NCBI RefSeq assembly: GCF_020740795.1
Contig: NC_067282.1
Location: 145,562,858-145,626,857 of the forward strand
From: Apus apus
Lineage: Eukaryota; Chordata; Aves; Apodiformes; Apodidae
Direction: 5' to 3'
Length of the DNA stretch: 64,000 bases
Part shown: piece after piece, positions 1 to 14,848 of the stretch
Position numbering within the stretch: position 1 is the first letter of the stretch
How the letters are laid out: every line of letters begins with the position of its first letter
The notes under the pieces: model-generated
What the model was told of the DNA's origin: nothing
The model's database searches: none
Seen by the model: the letters and a program-made list of their open reading frames with translations, nothing else
Translations under genes and position numbers: made by a program

Positions 1-3000
1 GTGGGATCAAAGCTTTGTAGCAGTGCTCTGATGAAATCAGGATCCTGAATGCCTTAATCCTGGCTTTCACATTTACAGCCACTGCAGATTTGGATAAACC
101 AGCTATAGTCTGGATTTTCAAAAGTGCTGCAAAGAGAAGGCTCAACCTGCAGCTAGTGGGAGTTGTGAGGGGGCATCAAACCACTTAAACATCAAGTCTT
201 TTCCCAGGTGTTTGGCTTCCCATCTCTAAAATAGCTATAATACCTACCCGCCTTAGACAGGTCTGGTGTCAGCTTTATTTGTAAAATTTTCTGAAGAGAA
301 AATAAGCCAGTTAAATGCAATGTGTCAATGCATTTCTCTGAATATGCCTAAGTATCGTGGCATTCCGGGTCTTTTCTTATCCAGCTTTGATATGGGCATA
401 CTGCACTTAGAGGAAACATAAACATCTGGCCAAGATACATCCATGTGACAGATATCTTGTACCAGTTGTTATATTTTACTTGAGAATGTCCTAGAAAAGT
501 GCTGACATACTTCAATTTGCAGGCATTTAAGTGAGTTATTATCCTGAGCCTCCCAAACTATCAGTCAGAGATAGTGGTGATTCCAACTTTTGCCATCACC
601 ATAGGATGGTTATGAGAGTTGTTTAATTTCTCTGAAGAAAAAAATGCTTTTCCTTGAGGAAAAAAATGACCAATGAGGGAGTCAAGGAAGGGGAAACCTC
701 CAAAAACTTTTGGCCATTGTGGTAGCTCGTGGCTAGGGCAAATATTGTTTGTGGCAGAAGAAATCCTAAAGAGCAAGTGCCTGCATGGGATGCATCTACT
801 GCGGACAGAGGAGAGTCCAGTGAGTCTATTTCTCACTGCCCCTTGTGCAAAATGCTAGTGCCTTCACACAGGCATGTTTTGCCCACCTGCATGTATTTGT
901 TTTGGAACATGTGATGGCACAGGTGTGAGACAGAGAGGAGTCTCAGAACCGTGGCTCTGCACTGGCCAGGAAGCTCATGAGCAGCACATGAGCAGTGGGA
1001 GCTCACAAGGCAAGGTGATGCTTTAGATCTCTGCTGTGAGACGGCCCTGTGAGCTGCACCCATCCTTCTGCCTACCCCCTGTGATTGCCCCGGTGCCAGG
1101 CATCCTGTCCCATGGGAGGCTGTGCATTTGGTCCCTGCTACAGGGTCACGGGAGTGGTTATGGCTTTTCAGAGGAGGTGGAACGGGGTTGGGTTTTTTTT
1201 AAGATAAAGTGAAAAATTATCCAACAAGATAATCCAAGTGTAGCATGGAGAAGAGGAAGCAGGCAGGCCCCTGTTGGCAAGATACACCCTTGGGAAAGTC
1301 AGCCCAGCAGGGAGGACTCTGCGTGGCTGGACATGCAGGGGTGTTGAAAAGAATGGGAAAGAAAGATAAACTGAGACAGAGTCACTCTTTAGAGCCTCCT
1401 CCCACATGGTGTTGCACACTGACTTAATCACCTTTTTCCTTTGATGGTAAAGCCCAGAGAAGTCTGCAAAACCTTGTCGCTGGTTTAAGTGCCAATCCTG
1501 AGTCAAACTGTGAAACCTTTGTAGGACACAGGGAGTTGACAGCTAAAAGAGCAACCTTTGAGAGTCCCACATCCCAGGACTGTCTCCATCCCTCTCACAG
1601 AGAGGAAGGGATGACAATTATGAGAATTTAGGAACATTCTGAGAAGTATTGCAGAAAATGGTGCTTCATTCTTCAATTTGATTTATTCTCAAGCTCCTCC
1701 TCCTTTCCAGAGTTCACTCTTAAAGCCTTTATTTCTTTTTCACAGACATCTCAAATAGCAAAACAGTCACATATGCAAGAGTTGGTATGGAATGGTATTT
1801 AGAGAAAAATGTCTTTACAGGAAGCATCTCTATATTCTCACATAGAAGGAGGAAAAGGAGGGAGGGGAGACACAGAGAGCAAGCGAGCGATACGTATCTG
1901 GCTCTTCAAAAAAGGGAAAGAGAGAACAGGAGAGGGATGTCAGGGTGAAACAGAACAGCTTGGTCAAGGAGGTACTTTCTAGCTGAAGTCTTTCCCTAAG
2001 TACCAGTACACAGTATAGAGTCTTTACAGGTCCCTGCAGGCCAGCTGAAGTCCCTCAATATTATTTTTAAAAATAAAGTTGTTCTGAGAGATGGGTGAAG
2101 ATTTTCAAGTCACTGACTTAAATTTTCCGGTAGGATTAAATGGTAGTGACCATACGTTGGCACAACATTCAAAATTCACTTAGCCCTGGATTTTTCAGAA
2201 ATCAGTTTAATTCTTCCATTTTCTTACCATGTTTGTTTTATTCAGGTGAAATATGGGAATATACAAGAGCTCCAAAGTTCTTACACTGGATTAAATTGCT
2301 GGTCCTTCCAGTAAGACTTGCTATCAATATGCAATTCCAAATTTTGGTTCTGAGAGACTCTCACCAAGAGATGGAGACCTATGTTCAGCCTTGTCAAAGC
2401 AGCTTTCTAAATAATACAGTCACAGTTCATTCTCTTGTTGAGACCTCAGTTTAATTTTTCTGAGGACAACTATAATCCCAACAATAAGGGATGAAATTGC
2501 AATCACTTTAATCTCCATGTAATCTGTTTGTAAAGCAGTTATTAATGTTAAAAAAAAAATTAAACTACCCAAACTGTACTTTGGATGAGATTTTTTTTTT
2601 ATTATCACTATCAGCTGGATGACATTTTTCAGACCAGTCTGGGTACAGAGCAAGAAAGTAACCTTTGAAAAGCTCAGCTATTCAAACTTTTAGGATGTAA
2701 ATTCACTCTCTGAACTGCTTCAGCAACACCCAAGACTGGCAGAGAAAGGTGAAGTGTTCAGATCAAAGATCTCTGACTTCCAGCACTGGGACCACCCAGC
2801 AGTCTGTGGCTGGAAACCACCACAAGGAACTCCCCTCAAATGCAATTTCAAGACACTGGGGAAAGCCCTATCCTTTGCAGTCATGTTGAAGTTTGGGAAG
2901 AGACATTTTCTGCAGTTAACATCTATGTTTTTTCATGGTGAGCCAGGCCAAGCACCTGAAGCACAGGCTGATCTCCATATGGATGCTCATCTGCATTACG

Positions 3001-3687
3001 TCCCTGTTTCATTTAGCCAGGATCTAAGATCTTGGGACCACCCAAGACAGGTGAGTGGTCACTCTATGGAGCAAGATGGAGGGGGCTCCTACAGCTGACT
3101 CAGGTGTCAGTTTTACCTGTTCACCATCTAGAAGCAACTGTGTCTACACTAACTATACAAGAAACCAGAGGAGGCAAGCCTGTCAGCATAAGGAACTCTG
3201 TTAAGTGCCTGAGGTTAATGAGAATGAATTCAGGTCAGAAAACCCAGGCCTTTTTGTAGCTTAACTTCATCCACAGTAGTGCCCCTCAAACGTACATCTA
3301 GTGCAGAAGCACAGCATCTATATGAAGGGCATCTTAATAAAGCAGAACTGAATCTATTGAGAGAGCTAATGTGAAACAGAAATTCTGCCGTGTCTTTTCC
3401 AACCCATTTATTTTCCTTAAAAACCCCCTTGAGACCCAGTTCTAAGGCTGGATATACATGTGTGGGTGTGTGTGCCACTGACTTCAGTGTGGTACCCCCC
3501 TCGACTGGTGCAATGGCAGAATGAAGATTTTCCTGGGAAATAGTTTTTAATTTGTTTTGATTTAGATCTGAGATACATGAGGATTATGGAAAAGAAACAG
3601 TCCTTTTGCCTGAAATTCTGTACATCAACCTCAGGTTATTTCAGGCAATCATGAAGCTATGGACAATTTTCATAAATTTACAAATAG

Positions 3688-3726
3688 TATACACATATAT
3701 ATACATATATACATGTATATGTGTGT
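3688..3726. repeat. AT/CA-rich microsatellite
   Basis: Alternating purine-pyrimidine run of TA, CA and TG dinucleotides, about 39 nt, imperfect. Confidence 0.8.
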
Positions 3727-6700
3727 CAGCCTGTGGGTGAGATTTGCCTCTGCATTATTCCAGCCACACATGAGTATAGTGGTTTTTTTAACTAAGAAAG
3801 GATTGATGTAAAGTTGGGGTGACTTAGCAGTGACTGTTCACTGTGCCTATGTAAAAGATCCTTAAGTGGGCTGACATCTAAGTACATAACTCTTACCTAA
3901 GTCCCTTCTTCACCTATACACATAAATAGGACTCAGTCTTACAGTTGTTATTGAAACAAATTTCCCATTAATTCCAATGACCTGTAATTAAAGGAAATTT
4001 TACTTCAGAAAGAACTGGAAGTTCAAGCCCATGTTAGGTACAGTTTACAGCTTTGAAAGCTGTCATACTAAGCCTCAAAATGCTTTAGAAATAATTTCAA
4101 TTCTTGAAGAAAAATATCATCTTCAAAAGTCCCCAAATATGCTTTCCTGTGTAAGAGGGGAAAACTTTGTCCTGCAAAAGATCAAACAAATACATGTATC
4201 GAGACATTTTAAATGATTGAAATTGCAGAGTAAAAATAGTAACAGTTTAAATTAGATATCTCTGATCATTGTTGGTGCCCAGGAGTTATGAATAATTCAG
4301 TACACTCTAACTGAATAGTCTAAGGCTGCACTTTTATTTTATTGTTCTGAACGCTTGAATCTTTTCCTTATGATCTCTATGGTTAATGAATAACCCTTCA
4401 TGAAAAAATACAGCCTTATGCTCTACCGTCAGAAGAAAACTATTCTTGAGATAAAATGTCACAAGAGCTTAAGCAATTTAGGAGCATATATGGTGCATAT
4501 ATTTTTTTTAAAAAAAAAAACCCAAACATGTAGGCACCAAAGGCATTTAATGTTTTAATCCTGATCATTGAATGCTGAGGCTCTTTTGTGTAGCTGGCCC
4601 CAGGAGACCACTCGTGCTCCTTGGTGTCTACATCACTTTGAAACTGGGGCAAAACCCGCAGGTCAGGCATCTTTTTGATGACCTGACTCTTTATCTCATC
4701 CACCACAGAACTGCTGCTGCTGATTGGATATTTCTGGCCAGCCAGCAAAATAACAAGGCCACTTGAAGGAATTGACTTTACAAGGATATTCCTGTGCCCT
4801 GCTGCCACAGGTAGGGCTCAGAGCCATGGGAGTGTGAATCTCCCTACTGTGCTGAGCAGCATTAACCACAGTCTTGGTGCTGCTGCTGCCAGCCCACAGA
4901 AGCCCTCTGCGGAGGACAGAAATAAGACCCAGGTGGTGTCCTGCCATGGCTCTGCCTCTCGACACAGCAGTATTTTTACACTAGGGGATCATAAACTTTT
5001 CTGATTTGGAGCAGTTATGGCGCAATTTTCTCTCTTGTGACTGAGATCATCGGTGTTAGTCAAGCACCTTGCAACAGCAGCCTGCAAGAACCAATCTGTG
5101 AACAGTCCTTCTGATGGGACTTCATGTTTTCTCCCTTAGCCCTACGCACTCAGAAAGTCACTCCCATATGTGTAGCACACAAGGGGTTGGTACCAGGGCC
5201 TGGGGCACTAGAAAGCAGTAAGTCCTTGTGGACACAATTACTTTTTCAGAGTTAAGATGGCTAGTTCAGCACTGACTGGATCAGAAGCAGCTCTGTAGAA
5301 ACCCTATATTCAAGAGCAGTGATGGTCAGCTCAGTAGAGTCTGTGGTTTTCAGGATGTTACTGCCCTGAGCTGTTCACTGCCTCCCTTTTTGCAGGAGGT
5401 ACCTGCCCAAAGGTAAAATATGCGGAAGGAAACACATATTTGTGTCTCAACTGCTTCCTTTCCCTGCATCTCTCTGATCAGAACAACATTGGCAACAATT
5501 TATTAAATATCTAAATACATTTTGGTGGCAAAGACCCAGTTGTGTTGTGCTTCCCTGCACCTCTTCAGCATAGCTGCCGTGCGATCTGCACACATAACCC
5601 AACACAGATGCAGATGGCATCTGACTTGCGTTGAAACTCCTCAGTTAAGTATAAAAGAATAGCAAACAATGCTGCATTTTGCCATGTATTTTCTCTCTCT
5701 CTAGTACACATATTTATGGGTTACTAGCACCCGCATCATGTTGCGCATGCATGTGTTTGTGTCTAAGGAAGGAGGGGAGTGAGGGTGCCCATGTGTGTAC
5801 ACCCTACTCCAGAAAACCTTTGAAGTTTCTTTCTGCCACTCTGCAGGAGTGTTAAATGGTGAAGGAAAAATTAAAAAATGCAGTCCTAGAAGGGGCTGAC
5901 AATTCCTGCTGCTGATACCATGGGCAACATTGGATCATCCTCACATGATTCTACCAATGCCTGTCAGTGCTCACCTAAAGCAACTGCTGTTTGGTTTCCT
6001 TTTGTTTTTTTCACTCCCCTGCCTTCCCCTGGAGATAACCTATCTGAGCCTCCATTACTTTAATTTCAAATCTTCCCTGAGCAAGGAAGAACAATTGATC
6101 TGTGATTCTGGAGTGCTTTACTAGAGGTGACTAGTATTTCATTTCCCTCTTGTGGTCTATATTGAGGCAGCCATCTAGGCTCTTTCTCCAAGTCAAATCT
6201 TAAACATGTGCAAAGCATACTGCAGTTAAATTGTATCATTGTGTCAGGCTATAGTTCTCCCACTGATGGCAACAGGGAGCTTCTCAGAGCTCCCCCTGCC
6301 CCCCCAGCACAGACAACAGGTAATTTGTTTAAAAAATGTTGCAATCTCTAACTATGGCTCTGAAGAAGGCTGTAGGATTGGGGTATTAGTGGGGCAGACT
6401 GGATGGAAACCGTACATCATGGTGTGGCTGGAGACTGGGGGGTGTAACATCTGATTACTGTCTCTTTCTAAAGCCAAAGATTAGATATTGTGACTGTGTA
6501 ATCACACATTTCATTTTCAGTGTTAACTAAGCACTAAAATATTTTCTAAGGCACCTGATCCAAAACTCACTGGGCCAAGGGGAAGCTTTCTGTGGACTTC
6601 AACAGACTGTGGAACAGATGCGTGATATTCCTGGTTATAATTTGAAACAAAGGAGCTATAAGTTTTGAGCTGAGCCCTGTTTTTATGAGCTTTTCAGCTT

Positions 6701-9700
6701 AAACTGGCAGAATCAAGACCATATGGATCTGGCCTGGAGTTTGCAATCAAACTTTAGGCTTGTCTGAAACTCAGTTGCTGACCTTGGAAATTCATCCATC
6801 ACAAATCTTTACATGCCGTTTTTGCTTCACACACATTTTACTCTTTCTTCCTCAGTGGTGCCTGGTGATCATTCAGAGCCACCTCAGTTTTTCACCTTGA
6901 GTCTTCCTTTGCTGGCTGGATAAGCACAGCAGTGTGGGCCATGAAAAAGTGCAAAACCTGGGGCAAGGAAATGCAGTGCTGGTTTGTGTGAATGTGCCTT
7001 AGCACTCCTACAGCCCTTCTAGGCCTATGTAGAGACACACAGAAGAAAGAGCCCGAATAATGTATGTCTTTATTTAAGCTATACTTGGAAACATATTATT
7101 TCCTCTCCATTTCGCTGCTGGCAGTTAGCTTGGCACTCAAGAATTAAGGACAGATTACAGTGATTTTCTTCGGAGCTCTGCTTATCAGTGGGGCTCCAGG
7201 GATGAGCCTGATTCAGAGGAGCTGCATGGCGGGTAAATGGACAGACACAGTCTGGAGACACAGTCTTCCAGGAACTCTTGGGAATCAGAGATACCCCCTG
7301 CATATCAATCCTCCCCCTGACCAACGTTGTTCTGTTTGTCATCCAATGAGCAGCACAGCCAGAAGTGGTCCCAAATGACGCTCATCTACAGGAAAGCAAA
7401 ATACCTGCACTCTCACAATTCTTTCCTGGGAAGATGTGGATCCTGTTTAGAGGACTCTGAGGGTTCTGGTATTTTCCTTTCATTTGTTACTGCAGCTGGA
7501 TCAACACTTTAAAAACTAATGGCAATTTTTCAAAAGCAACATTTCAAAGAAATTGCTCTGGTCACTGGTGGTTTGTGTACCACTTGTGACTGTCCCTGAA
7601 GTAGAATGAAGGAAAAAATAAGCCCAACTAGAAACATAACCAGAGAGACTGTACTATTTAGTTCAGGGAAGATCAGTCATGTGTTTGCAGAGGGAGAGAA
7701 GGGAGAGATGATATATACAGGTGGTCGATAAAGTCAGGGATTTAGCACACAAACAGCTTTAGCTTGAAGAAGGTGTCCTATGAAGTACATAAGGTACAGA
7801 GCACATGGACTCCAGCCATGTAGTAGCCCCCTCATGGATACAGTGTCCCAAGCCGGGATGGACAGCAGAATCCCCTGTAGCTAACTTGCTGTGGTCACAG
7901 GACAACTACACTGTACAATAACTGAGAGTCACTATCCACAAAAGCTCAGCTTGCAGGTCACAGTGGGCTGAGCCAATTCATCCCACATCCCTAAGGCTGG
8001 CATTTCATGATGTCTGCCTTCACTGCATTCAAGTTCCTCTGTGGTCTCTGGAGCACAGAGACATATTGTCTCTGTGGAGCAACATGAAAGGACATGTGCA
8101 GAAGAGGGTCTGCCAGCTACAGACCCTGAATTACTTCCTGATGGAAAGGGGGACCAAACACCTGGTGGTACATCAGAGTAGGGTAAGAGCATGTGTCACA
8201 TTAATTGCAAGAGTGGAATAGGAAAAGAAGAGTGGGGGCTGGTCTCTGCAGGAAGCTGAACATCATCCAGGAAAGCATATTCTTAACTTTGAGCATATGA
8301 ATAGTCTACTAAAGTTAAGGGCATTAGTCACATGCTTGAAGTAAAGCTCATGTTTCAACCCCTTGCCAGAGCAGATCTGAGGGACAGGGTCAAGCCCCAT
8401 AATGCTGGGATCACAGATAACAGATTTTTAATTAACTGCTCTTGAAACTAGAAAACTAGACACTAGTCAAGAGGCTTGAATCTCTGTTCAGAAAGAGATT
8501 TCAAAGCCTCTACAAAATGAAGAAACTCAGGCTAGATGGGAGAGTGCTTTGGCTAAAGCTAGATGGGAGTTACTAACCATTGCTGGCTGTATTTCAAGCC
8601 AACTCTAATCGAAATACAAGTCTGAGCTTACAGAAATCATGGTGGGGCTGTTAGACCCTTTCAATGTTATCACAGCATGTGGGGCTCCTCCCTGTTTTGC
8701 AAGTAGCACTGAGGGAAATTCACAATACCCAAGGGAGTTTTGTCCTTATTTGAGGCAAAACCAAGAAGACTGGTGTTTGGACAAACAGTCCCTTTGGGGA
8801 TCTAGTTTGAGAGAAGGTTATAAGAACATCTGCTGCTTCAGACACATACTCTCATAGTTTTCAAGATGCTTCATAGCCACGCAGGCTTTAGAAACCCTGT
8901 GCTATAGTAAGTGGAGAATCACAAAACTAGACTCAAGATCCAGGGTTAACACTTCTCTGTTGTAAATAAAAAGAGTCGTAACCCTCTTCCACCATTACCA
9001 CAAACAGAGATACAGGCTCATATACAACTTGTAAACTAACTTCAAGGCAAAGGTATTTTCATGCCATCAGCAGAAAGAAGAGAAAGCTTTGAGATTCCAT
9101 GAAACAGCAAAAATGTTTCCATTTCTTTAAATCTTACTGCTAGACCTCTTTCAAAACCCTCTCTGTAAAGGAATGCACACCATGAGCAGTCACAGACCAC
9201 ACAAGACTGTACATCATCACCGGGGCTGTCGCACTGCTTTCCATGCCACAGGGCCTAATGGTGGACTCCAGGGAGATACCTCTGTGCCTTTTAGTTTACC
9301 TGGTCACTGCAGGTATCTGTATTCACGCAAAACACCTTCTCTGTCGCACTCAGCAATGCAGAGGAGGAAGCAAGTTTGCCTTCAAAGCTGTTTTAATGAA
9401 ACGTACAATTTTTCTAAAGCATGACTATCTTAATGAGAAGTTGGTTTTTTCCTCAGAATTTCTCCTATTTTGAAAAATGTCACAAAATTCCTTAAAGATC
9501 TCTTTTGGTTTCCAGTTGTAGCTTTTCTGTTTTCAGTTTTCATTTAGCTTTTCATGAGCTGTTTTGATTTTTAATTTCCCTCTTCTGTCCAATGGCAATT
9601 CATCAGCCTCCTTAGCTAGTAGGCACTTGCACAGTCAAACAGTTTCAAAGCTTTTCAAAACCACTCCATATAAAAACCTTACCAGAAAAAAAAAAAGAAA

Positions 9701-10236
9701 CTAATCTACTTAAAAAGAAAGTTTCTTCAAAAGGTTTGCATTTTCAACATGAATAAATAAATGCTTTCTCTGGTCACATTTAATAGAGAATGAAATGACA
9801 AAACTTCACCTGCCAGGGATGACACTTCAGTAGCAACACACTGGCTTGGCAGCTGGCATTGGCATGTTTGGGGAATTTGTAGACCAGAGAAAGTAAAAGC
9901 TAGGTAGCTGAGCAAGAAAGTAAGAAACCCAAATCTACCCTACTCCAAAATGCACTCCAGAAACTTCATTTCTTTGGGCAATGTTAATAAAGCAACATCA
10001 TCACACAAGGTGTAAGGAGGAGGGCAAGCAGAGCTGGAAGGGCAATGGCTGGCTATGCAACTGTATTGTATAATAATTACTTGTTGGTTGGATTTTTTTA
10101 ACTGAGCAAAATACTGTTCCTTGCCAGTGGTTTAAATGGCATGACCTGGAAATTAATGCCTTCATTTCTGTGCAGCATGCACAGTCTCAACAGGTTACTT
10201 CCTTCTCCTGTGGGTTTTTGTAGATGTGGAGGATGA

Positions 10237-10270
10237 TTTTTATTGACTAATGGTTTTTACTGACTAATGA
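10237..10270. repeat. 17-bp tandem duplication
   Basis: TTTTTATTGACTAATGG is followed directly by TTTTTACTGACTAATGA, with two mismatches. It is a small local duplication with no evident function. Confidence 0.8.
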
Positions 10271-11494
10271 CTTATGGCATGCAGCTATCATGTAAGAAAG
10301 AATTCTATGATTCTACAATTGCTGGTACTATCCCTGAATTAAGAGCATGTTGGGTTGGGTTGGTTTTGGGGAAGCCTTTTTTCTTTGTCCTGTTTCCCTT
10401 TGCTTGTACATTTGTCAGTGGTATCTTCACTACTGCATATGGCCACTCAGTCATCATCTCTGCAGACTCCCTTTGGTTACACCCTTAGCCCTTCCTCCCC
10501 CTCCTCCTCTCAGCCACTGGTGTCCTACAAGGACTCTCTGTCCTCACAACCAAAATGCTTTGTGTCCCCTAATGGCATTCACCTGCCCCTCCAGACTTGG
10601 CTGTTCAATTAGCTCTTCTGGGATTTATGACTTTAATGATGGGAAGAGCAGAGTGAAGGAAAAAGGAGAATATGGGAAGAGGAGTACCAGGAAAAAGAGA
10701 AAGACCAAAAAAGAGAGAGTCCCATTTGCAGATTCACAATTATATCATACAACACTTGAGCTCATGGGAAATGGATCTCCATTTTCTGCATCTGACCCTT
10801 TCGCTTCCATCTGTACACAGTTCTCCCAGATGGAGAGTGGAGATGTCCAGTGAACACGGACAGTTTCCAAAGACAAGATGTGAGAAGGTCTCATTTGGCA
10901 TACATGAACACAACAAGAGGCGTCTTTTACTTCTCCCTTACAAAAAATAGCTCCCCTTTTCTCCTTGGCGATGGCTTTTGCCCAGTTGTCTTAAACATCC
11001 AAAACAGAAACTCGATGAAATCCCATGCCAGTAAGTAGCTGGGAAGAACAACTGCCAGGGCTCCCCCCACCTCCCTTCTCCCTGGTTGGTCTTCCCTTGG
11101 ATCCACCATCCTGAATGCTCAGATGCTCCACAAAAAAACCCCAATATTCTGAAATCCACCTGAGGAGACACTCGGACTTGACAGCTTTCCTCACGCTTCT
11201 GCAGTTGCAGTGCCTCAGTTTTGGGCCACAAACACAGCATGGATGGTTTAGTGGACAATCACATTGCGATGTTTTAAATTTTTTCTTTTTGTTAAAAAAA
11301 ATAAATAAAAGAAGAAGGAAGAAAAAATTATACACACATGTATCACAGCATTTTCAAAAGGCCTTCTGCTGCATTTATGTTAGCAGTTCAGCCTCAGTTG
11401 TAAGCCTGGATGTAAGGCAGCTGGAAGATTAAAACCTCATTGTTGGAAAGTCCGCTGAGATCTCCTCATGGAGGTTTTTTTGTTGTTTTCTGTT

Positions 11495-11518
11495 TTTATT
11501 TTGTTAGATTTGTTTATT
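11495..11518 (-). terminator. TMEM178B: Candidate polyadenylation signals for TMEM178B
   Basis: Two minus-strand AATAAA hexamers lie 12 nt apart, at 11513-11518 and 11495-11500, about 700 nt past the stop codon. They are the first canonical pair I noticed downstream of the stop. Their use is inference, because distal sites are common in long vertebrate 3' UTRs. Confidence 0.35.
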
Positions 11519-12110
11519 ATTATTATTTTAACTTGTTTGCTTCTTTCTAAAGTTTGGCAGGCAAAGAGAAAATGCTTTTCTGCTTTTCCCCACACGTTCT
11601 GTCCATTTTGTTTTCTCTTTTAAGCAAAAAACAAATAAAACCAGACCAACCCCAAACCAATGACAGGGAAGGCTTCTGTCATTTTGTTTTAAGAAATAAA
11701 ACAAAAGTGGGTGGTTTTCTGAGAATGGCCTTGAGGAGGTACATTGTAGAGGTGGCTCAAATGCTTGATTTGTTTCTTTGCTTGCTGCTTGCATTTTCCC
11801 TTCCGACTGCAATGGGCAGGCTTTTTGTCCCTCCCTCCCACCCCTCCCTCCATGTCCTGTACAGATTCTGATTCCAGATGCCCCACATAGACCCCCTGTT
11901 CCCCTTCCCAAAAATGGCAGTAGGTAGGTGCAACTGTATGTTCATCCAGCCTCTAAGGTATGATGCTGAAGGTAAGAGTTGGATGGAAGAGCCATGTGAG
12001 AGAAAAGCTTTCCCATCGCTGTGAGAAAGAACGAAGCAACACGGAGTCCGGTGAAGATGTGAGTGCCGTGTTGGACTCAGCTCTACCTTGGCACTGGCAT
12101 TAATTGGAGA

Positions 12111-12200
12111 TTATATATATATATAATTATATATACATATATATGCATGTGTAGGTATACATAGACATATATATATATATATATTTGTGTGTGTGTATAT
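12111..12200. repeat. TA/TG compound microsatellite in the 3' UTR
   Basis: A run of alternating (TA)n with interspersed CA/GTA units ends in (GT)n on the plus strand. On the TMEM178B transcript it begins about 17 nt after the stop codon as CA repeats, then AU repeats. Such tracts are length-polymorphic and can fold into long AU hairpins. Confidence 0.9.
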
Positions 12201-12216
12201 TTGTTTGCTATTTGTT

Positions 12217-12594
<378 letters not shown>

Positions 12595-14848
12595 CTAAGG
12601 GAAGATGCTCATATAGAAAAGTGGCTTGCTCTAGCAGCTCCATGGGGAGCAAACTGAGTGCCAGCAGAGCCTTGAACTGATCTGATGCTGAACACAGCTG
12701 TATGTAGAAACTTCAGCATGAATATTTTTTCATTATGAGCACTCCCTTGGGAAACAGAATGCTTCCTGAAACCACTGATTTTTCTGGAATTTTGCTTTAG
12801 ACAGATACAAAGTGAATTATCATGTTTCAATATTTTTTGGGGAAAAAACCTTGAACTTTTTGTTTAATTTCAGTTTTCAGTGATAGATTTTATAGAAGAA
12901 AGTTTTACAAAATACTTCATGTATTCTGGCTCTGTTGCAATGTACATTTGAAATTCCTTGAAGAGATTTTTTTCAGACTTTTCTTATATAAAAATCTAAA
13001 ATCTTTCATTATGTGCTGCCCTCTTACATATCACTGTCAAAATAACATAATTCCTCACAAAATTTTTATCCTACCCTCTGAATGACTCCAGTCCCAATCT
13101 AGATGCCCTCTGCAATGTTGAGGAAATCTTCAAAGTATCCTGTTTTCCATCTCTGCAGCAGTATTTCATTTCTTCTGAGAACATTGTGACAGCAGGCTTG
13201 ATAACTCTGTCAGGTGGTGTGTGTTATGGAAAGTCAAACATTTCAGATGATGCTGAACCTTAGCCCACCCAGATGAGTCTAATTTTGATCTTTGGCCTCC
13301 AGCTTCATCAAAGTAAACTCTGAGCTCCTGAAATGTCACAGTTGCCACCCACACACCAATGAAGGGATAGCTACACACACTACGCTTCTGTCTCAGATAA
13401 CTGAAGGCAACAAAGTTGGTAGTTCATTTTTCCTCCCTATGTGGGCCTCTCTGAATCTCCTAGAGAGCCCTGGGCACAGAAGGCATGTTCCAGGATGTGT
13501 GCTATAGTAACACATGTGGCCAGTCCCATGTGTTGTCCTGCTGTTCGTGCACAGATCAGTAGCATGCTACATGTGCTACCTGTGCAGCACACCCTGCACC
13601 TCTTCACTAGCTGGAGAGGAATCTCCTACTCTTCCTGGCCTCCTCCCTAAAATAGCACAATCTTGCAAAGTAGTCACAACGAGTTTGGGTTTAGTGTCAA
13701 GCTCTTCCCTTCTGGGGCCCTCGGTCTTCGTCTGCTCCTTCCTGCCCCTGCTCCTGCTTCTCCCCTGCAACACTTTTCTTGTTGTTTCTCTGCAGCTTTG
13801 CTATTTTTAGTTGCAATTGCATTGAGGAAATGAATTTTACACTCCCCATAGTGAAGACACAGGTAAGATTATGTGGCAAAGTCACCTGGAATTAGGCTCA
13901 GAAACTGGGGGCATTTGTAGGAACATATATAGCATCATAAATGTGTGGCCTTCCCACCATAATCACCTCCTTTACTTGCCAGGTCTAGAAACCACAGGTG
14001 AATCTGTCACAGACCTGCTGTGAGACCACAGTCACATCCCTCTCTCTCTTCCCTCTTCTGCTCACTGCCTTGTCTATTTGGACTGTATTTTCTCCAATGT
14101 GTTTTGGAGTGACACTTGCAGGTACTGTAAGGGTCAGGGGATATAGTAACTCTCTATGCCTCCCCTAATGCTATGTATAGCTGCCAGATGCCCCAGGTTA
14201 TTTGTAAGCATTCATAGCACCACGTTCAGGACCAGCAAGCTGCTGTGATGGGTACTATGGCTATTTAAATAAAGAGTGCCTGCCTTCCTCACAGCAGCTC
14301 CCAATTAGTCTACAGTCAGTTCTCCTGACTTCTGCAAAAGCCTTGTGAGATTCCAGGCTCTGGAGCTGTCTTCAGAGGTGTCCTGAACTACTTCAAAGCA
14401 CGGAGTAGGGTAAATAGGAAGGTCTCTCTCACAGCATCCCTTACTCAAAAAATCAGATTTTCTGGTTAGAAACCATACAGTCCTTTCTATGTTTTACCAT
14501 GTCACGTAGGTTATCCGGTAACATGAAGGTGTCCAGCAAGAACGTGCTTGTTCCTTGTGTTATATGTTAACATGACTACTACGTTGTGGCATGAGGAAAA
14601 AATGAATCCATCAGAACCAAGCTCCATGGCTCATTTCAACTGGCTGCAGTTAGAAAATTACATGAAAGGCCTTTCTTTGCCAGCACAAACAGGATAATTT
14701 CAGCTCTCTTGAAATACAAGATTGTTAAGAAAGGTGGGTGGGAAAATCTGCGTGGCCAGATTGAAGCTCCATTTGCTAAGTACAAAAGGGAAAGAAATAA
14801 CTTTGGATTTAAAATACTTCCTGTGCTTTCATGCTTTGTCTTGGCTAT

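Larger units (their letters stand above)
1..11494. other. Downstream flank of TMEM178B, no supported gene
   Basis: In mammals the gene after TMEM178B is AGK (acylglycerol kinase), in the same orientation. I found neither its exons nor a CpG-rich promoter here. Open frames such as the minus-strand ones at 4440-4965 and the plus-strand one at 10347-10853 lack splice sites and a recognisable family. Seen: an AT/CA microsatellite at 3688-3726, a 17-bp tandem duplication at 10237-10270, a short CR1-tail-like ATTCTATG motif at 10302-10314, and A/T-rich patches. The remainder appears to be ordinary CpG-depleted intergenic DNA. Confidence 0.6.
11495..12216 (-). other. TMEM178B: Probable TMEM178B 3' UTR (at least the proximal part)
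   Basis: This is the sequence immediately downstream of the TAA stop on the minus strand. Minus-strand AATAAA hexamers at 11513-11518 and 11495-11500 could give a UTR of about 0.7 kb. Downstream of them the minus strand is A-rich with no strong G/T-rich element that I can see, so the true end is uncertain and may lie further left. The segment contains the TA/TG microsatellite at 12111-12200. Several frames are open in 11.5-11.9 kb on both strands but none resembles a known protein. Confidence 0.5.

Noticed and set aside
4440..4965. Overlapping minus-strand open frames of 122 and 89 codons, one starting with an arginine-rich, mitochondrial-presequence-like segment (MAGHHLGLISVLRRGLLWAG)
   Set aside because: I could not match it to any known protein. 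A frameshift would be needed to join the two, and no splice sites or poly-A tail support a gene or processed pseudogene. A translated database search would decide.
10302..10314. ATTCTATGATTCT, like the 3' terminal repeat of CR1
   Set aside because: Fewer than two 8-bp units are present and the upstream sequence does not resemble a CR1 3' UTR. It may be chance.
10347..10853. Longest open frame in the window, 168 codons, plus strand
   Set aside because: Two other plus frames are open over parts of the same interval. The composition follows local T/C- and then A/G-rich DNA, and no domain or splice context is visible.
1..12216. Search for AGK, the expected downstream neighbour
   Set aside because: No exon or CpG-rich promoter of AGK was recognised. 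It probably lies beyond the left edge.
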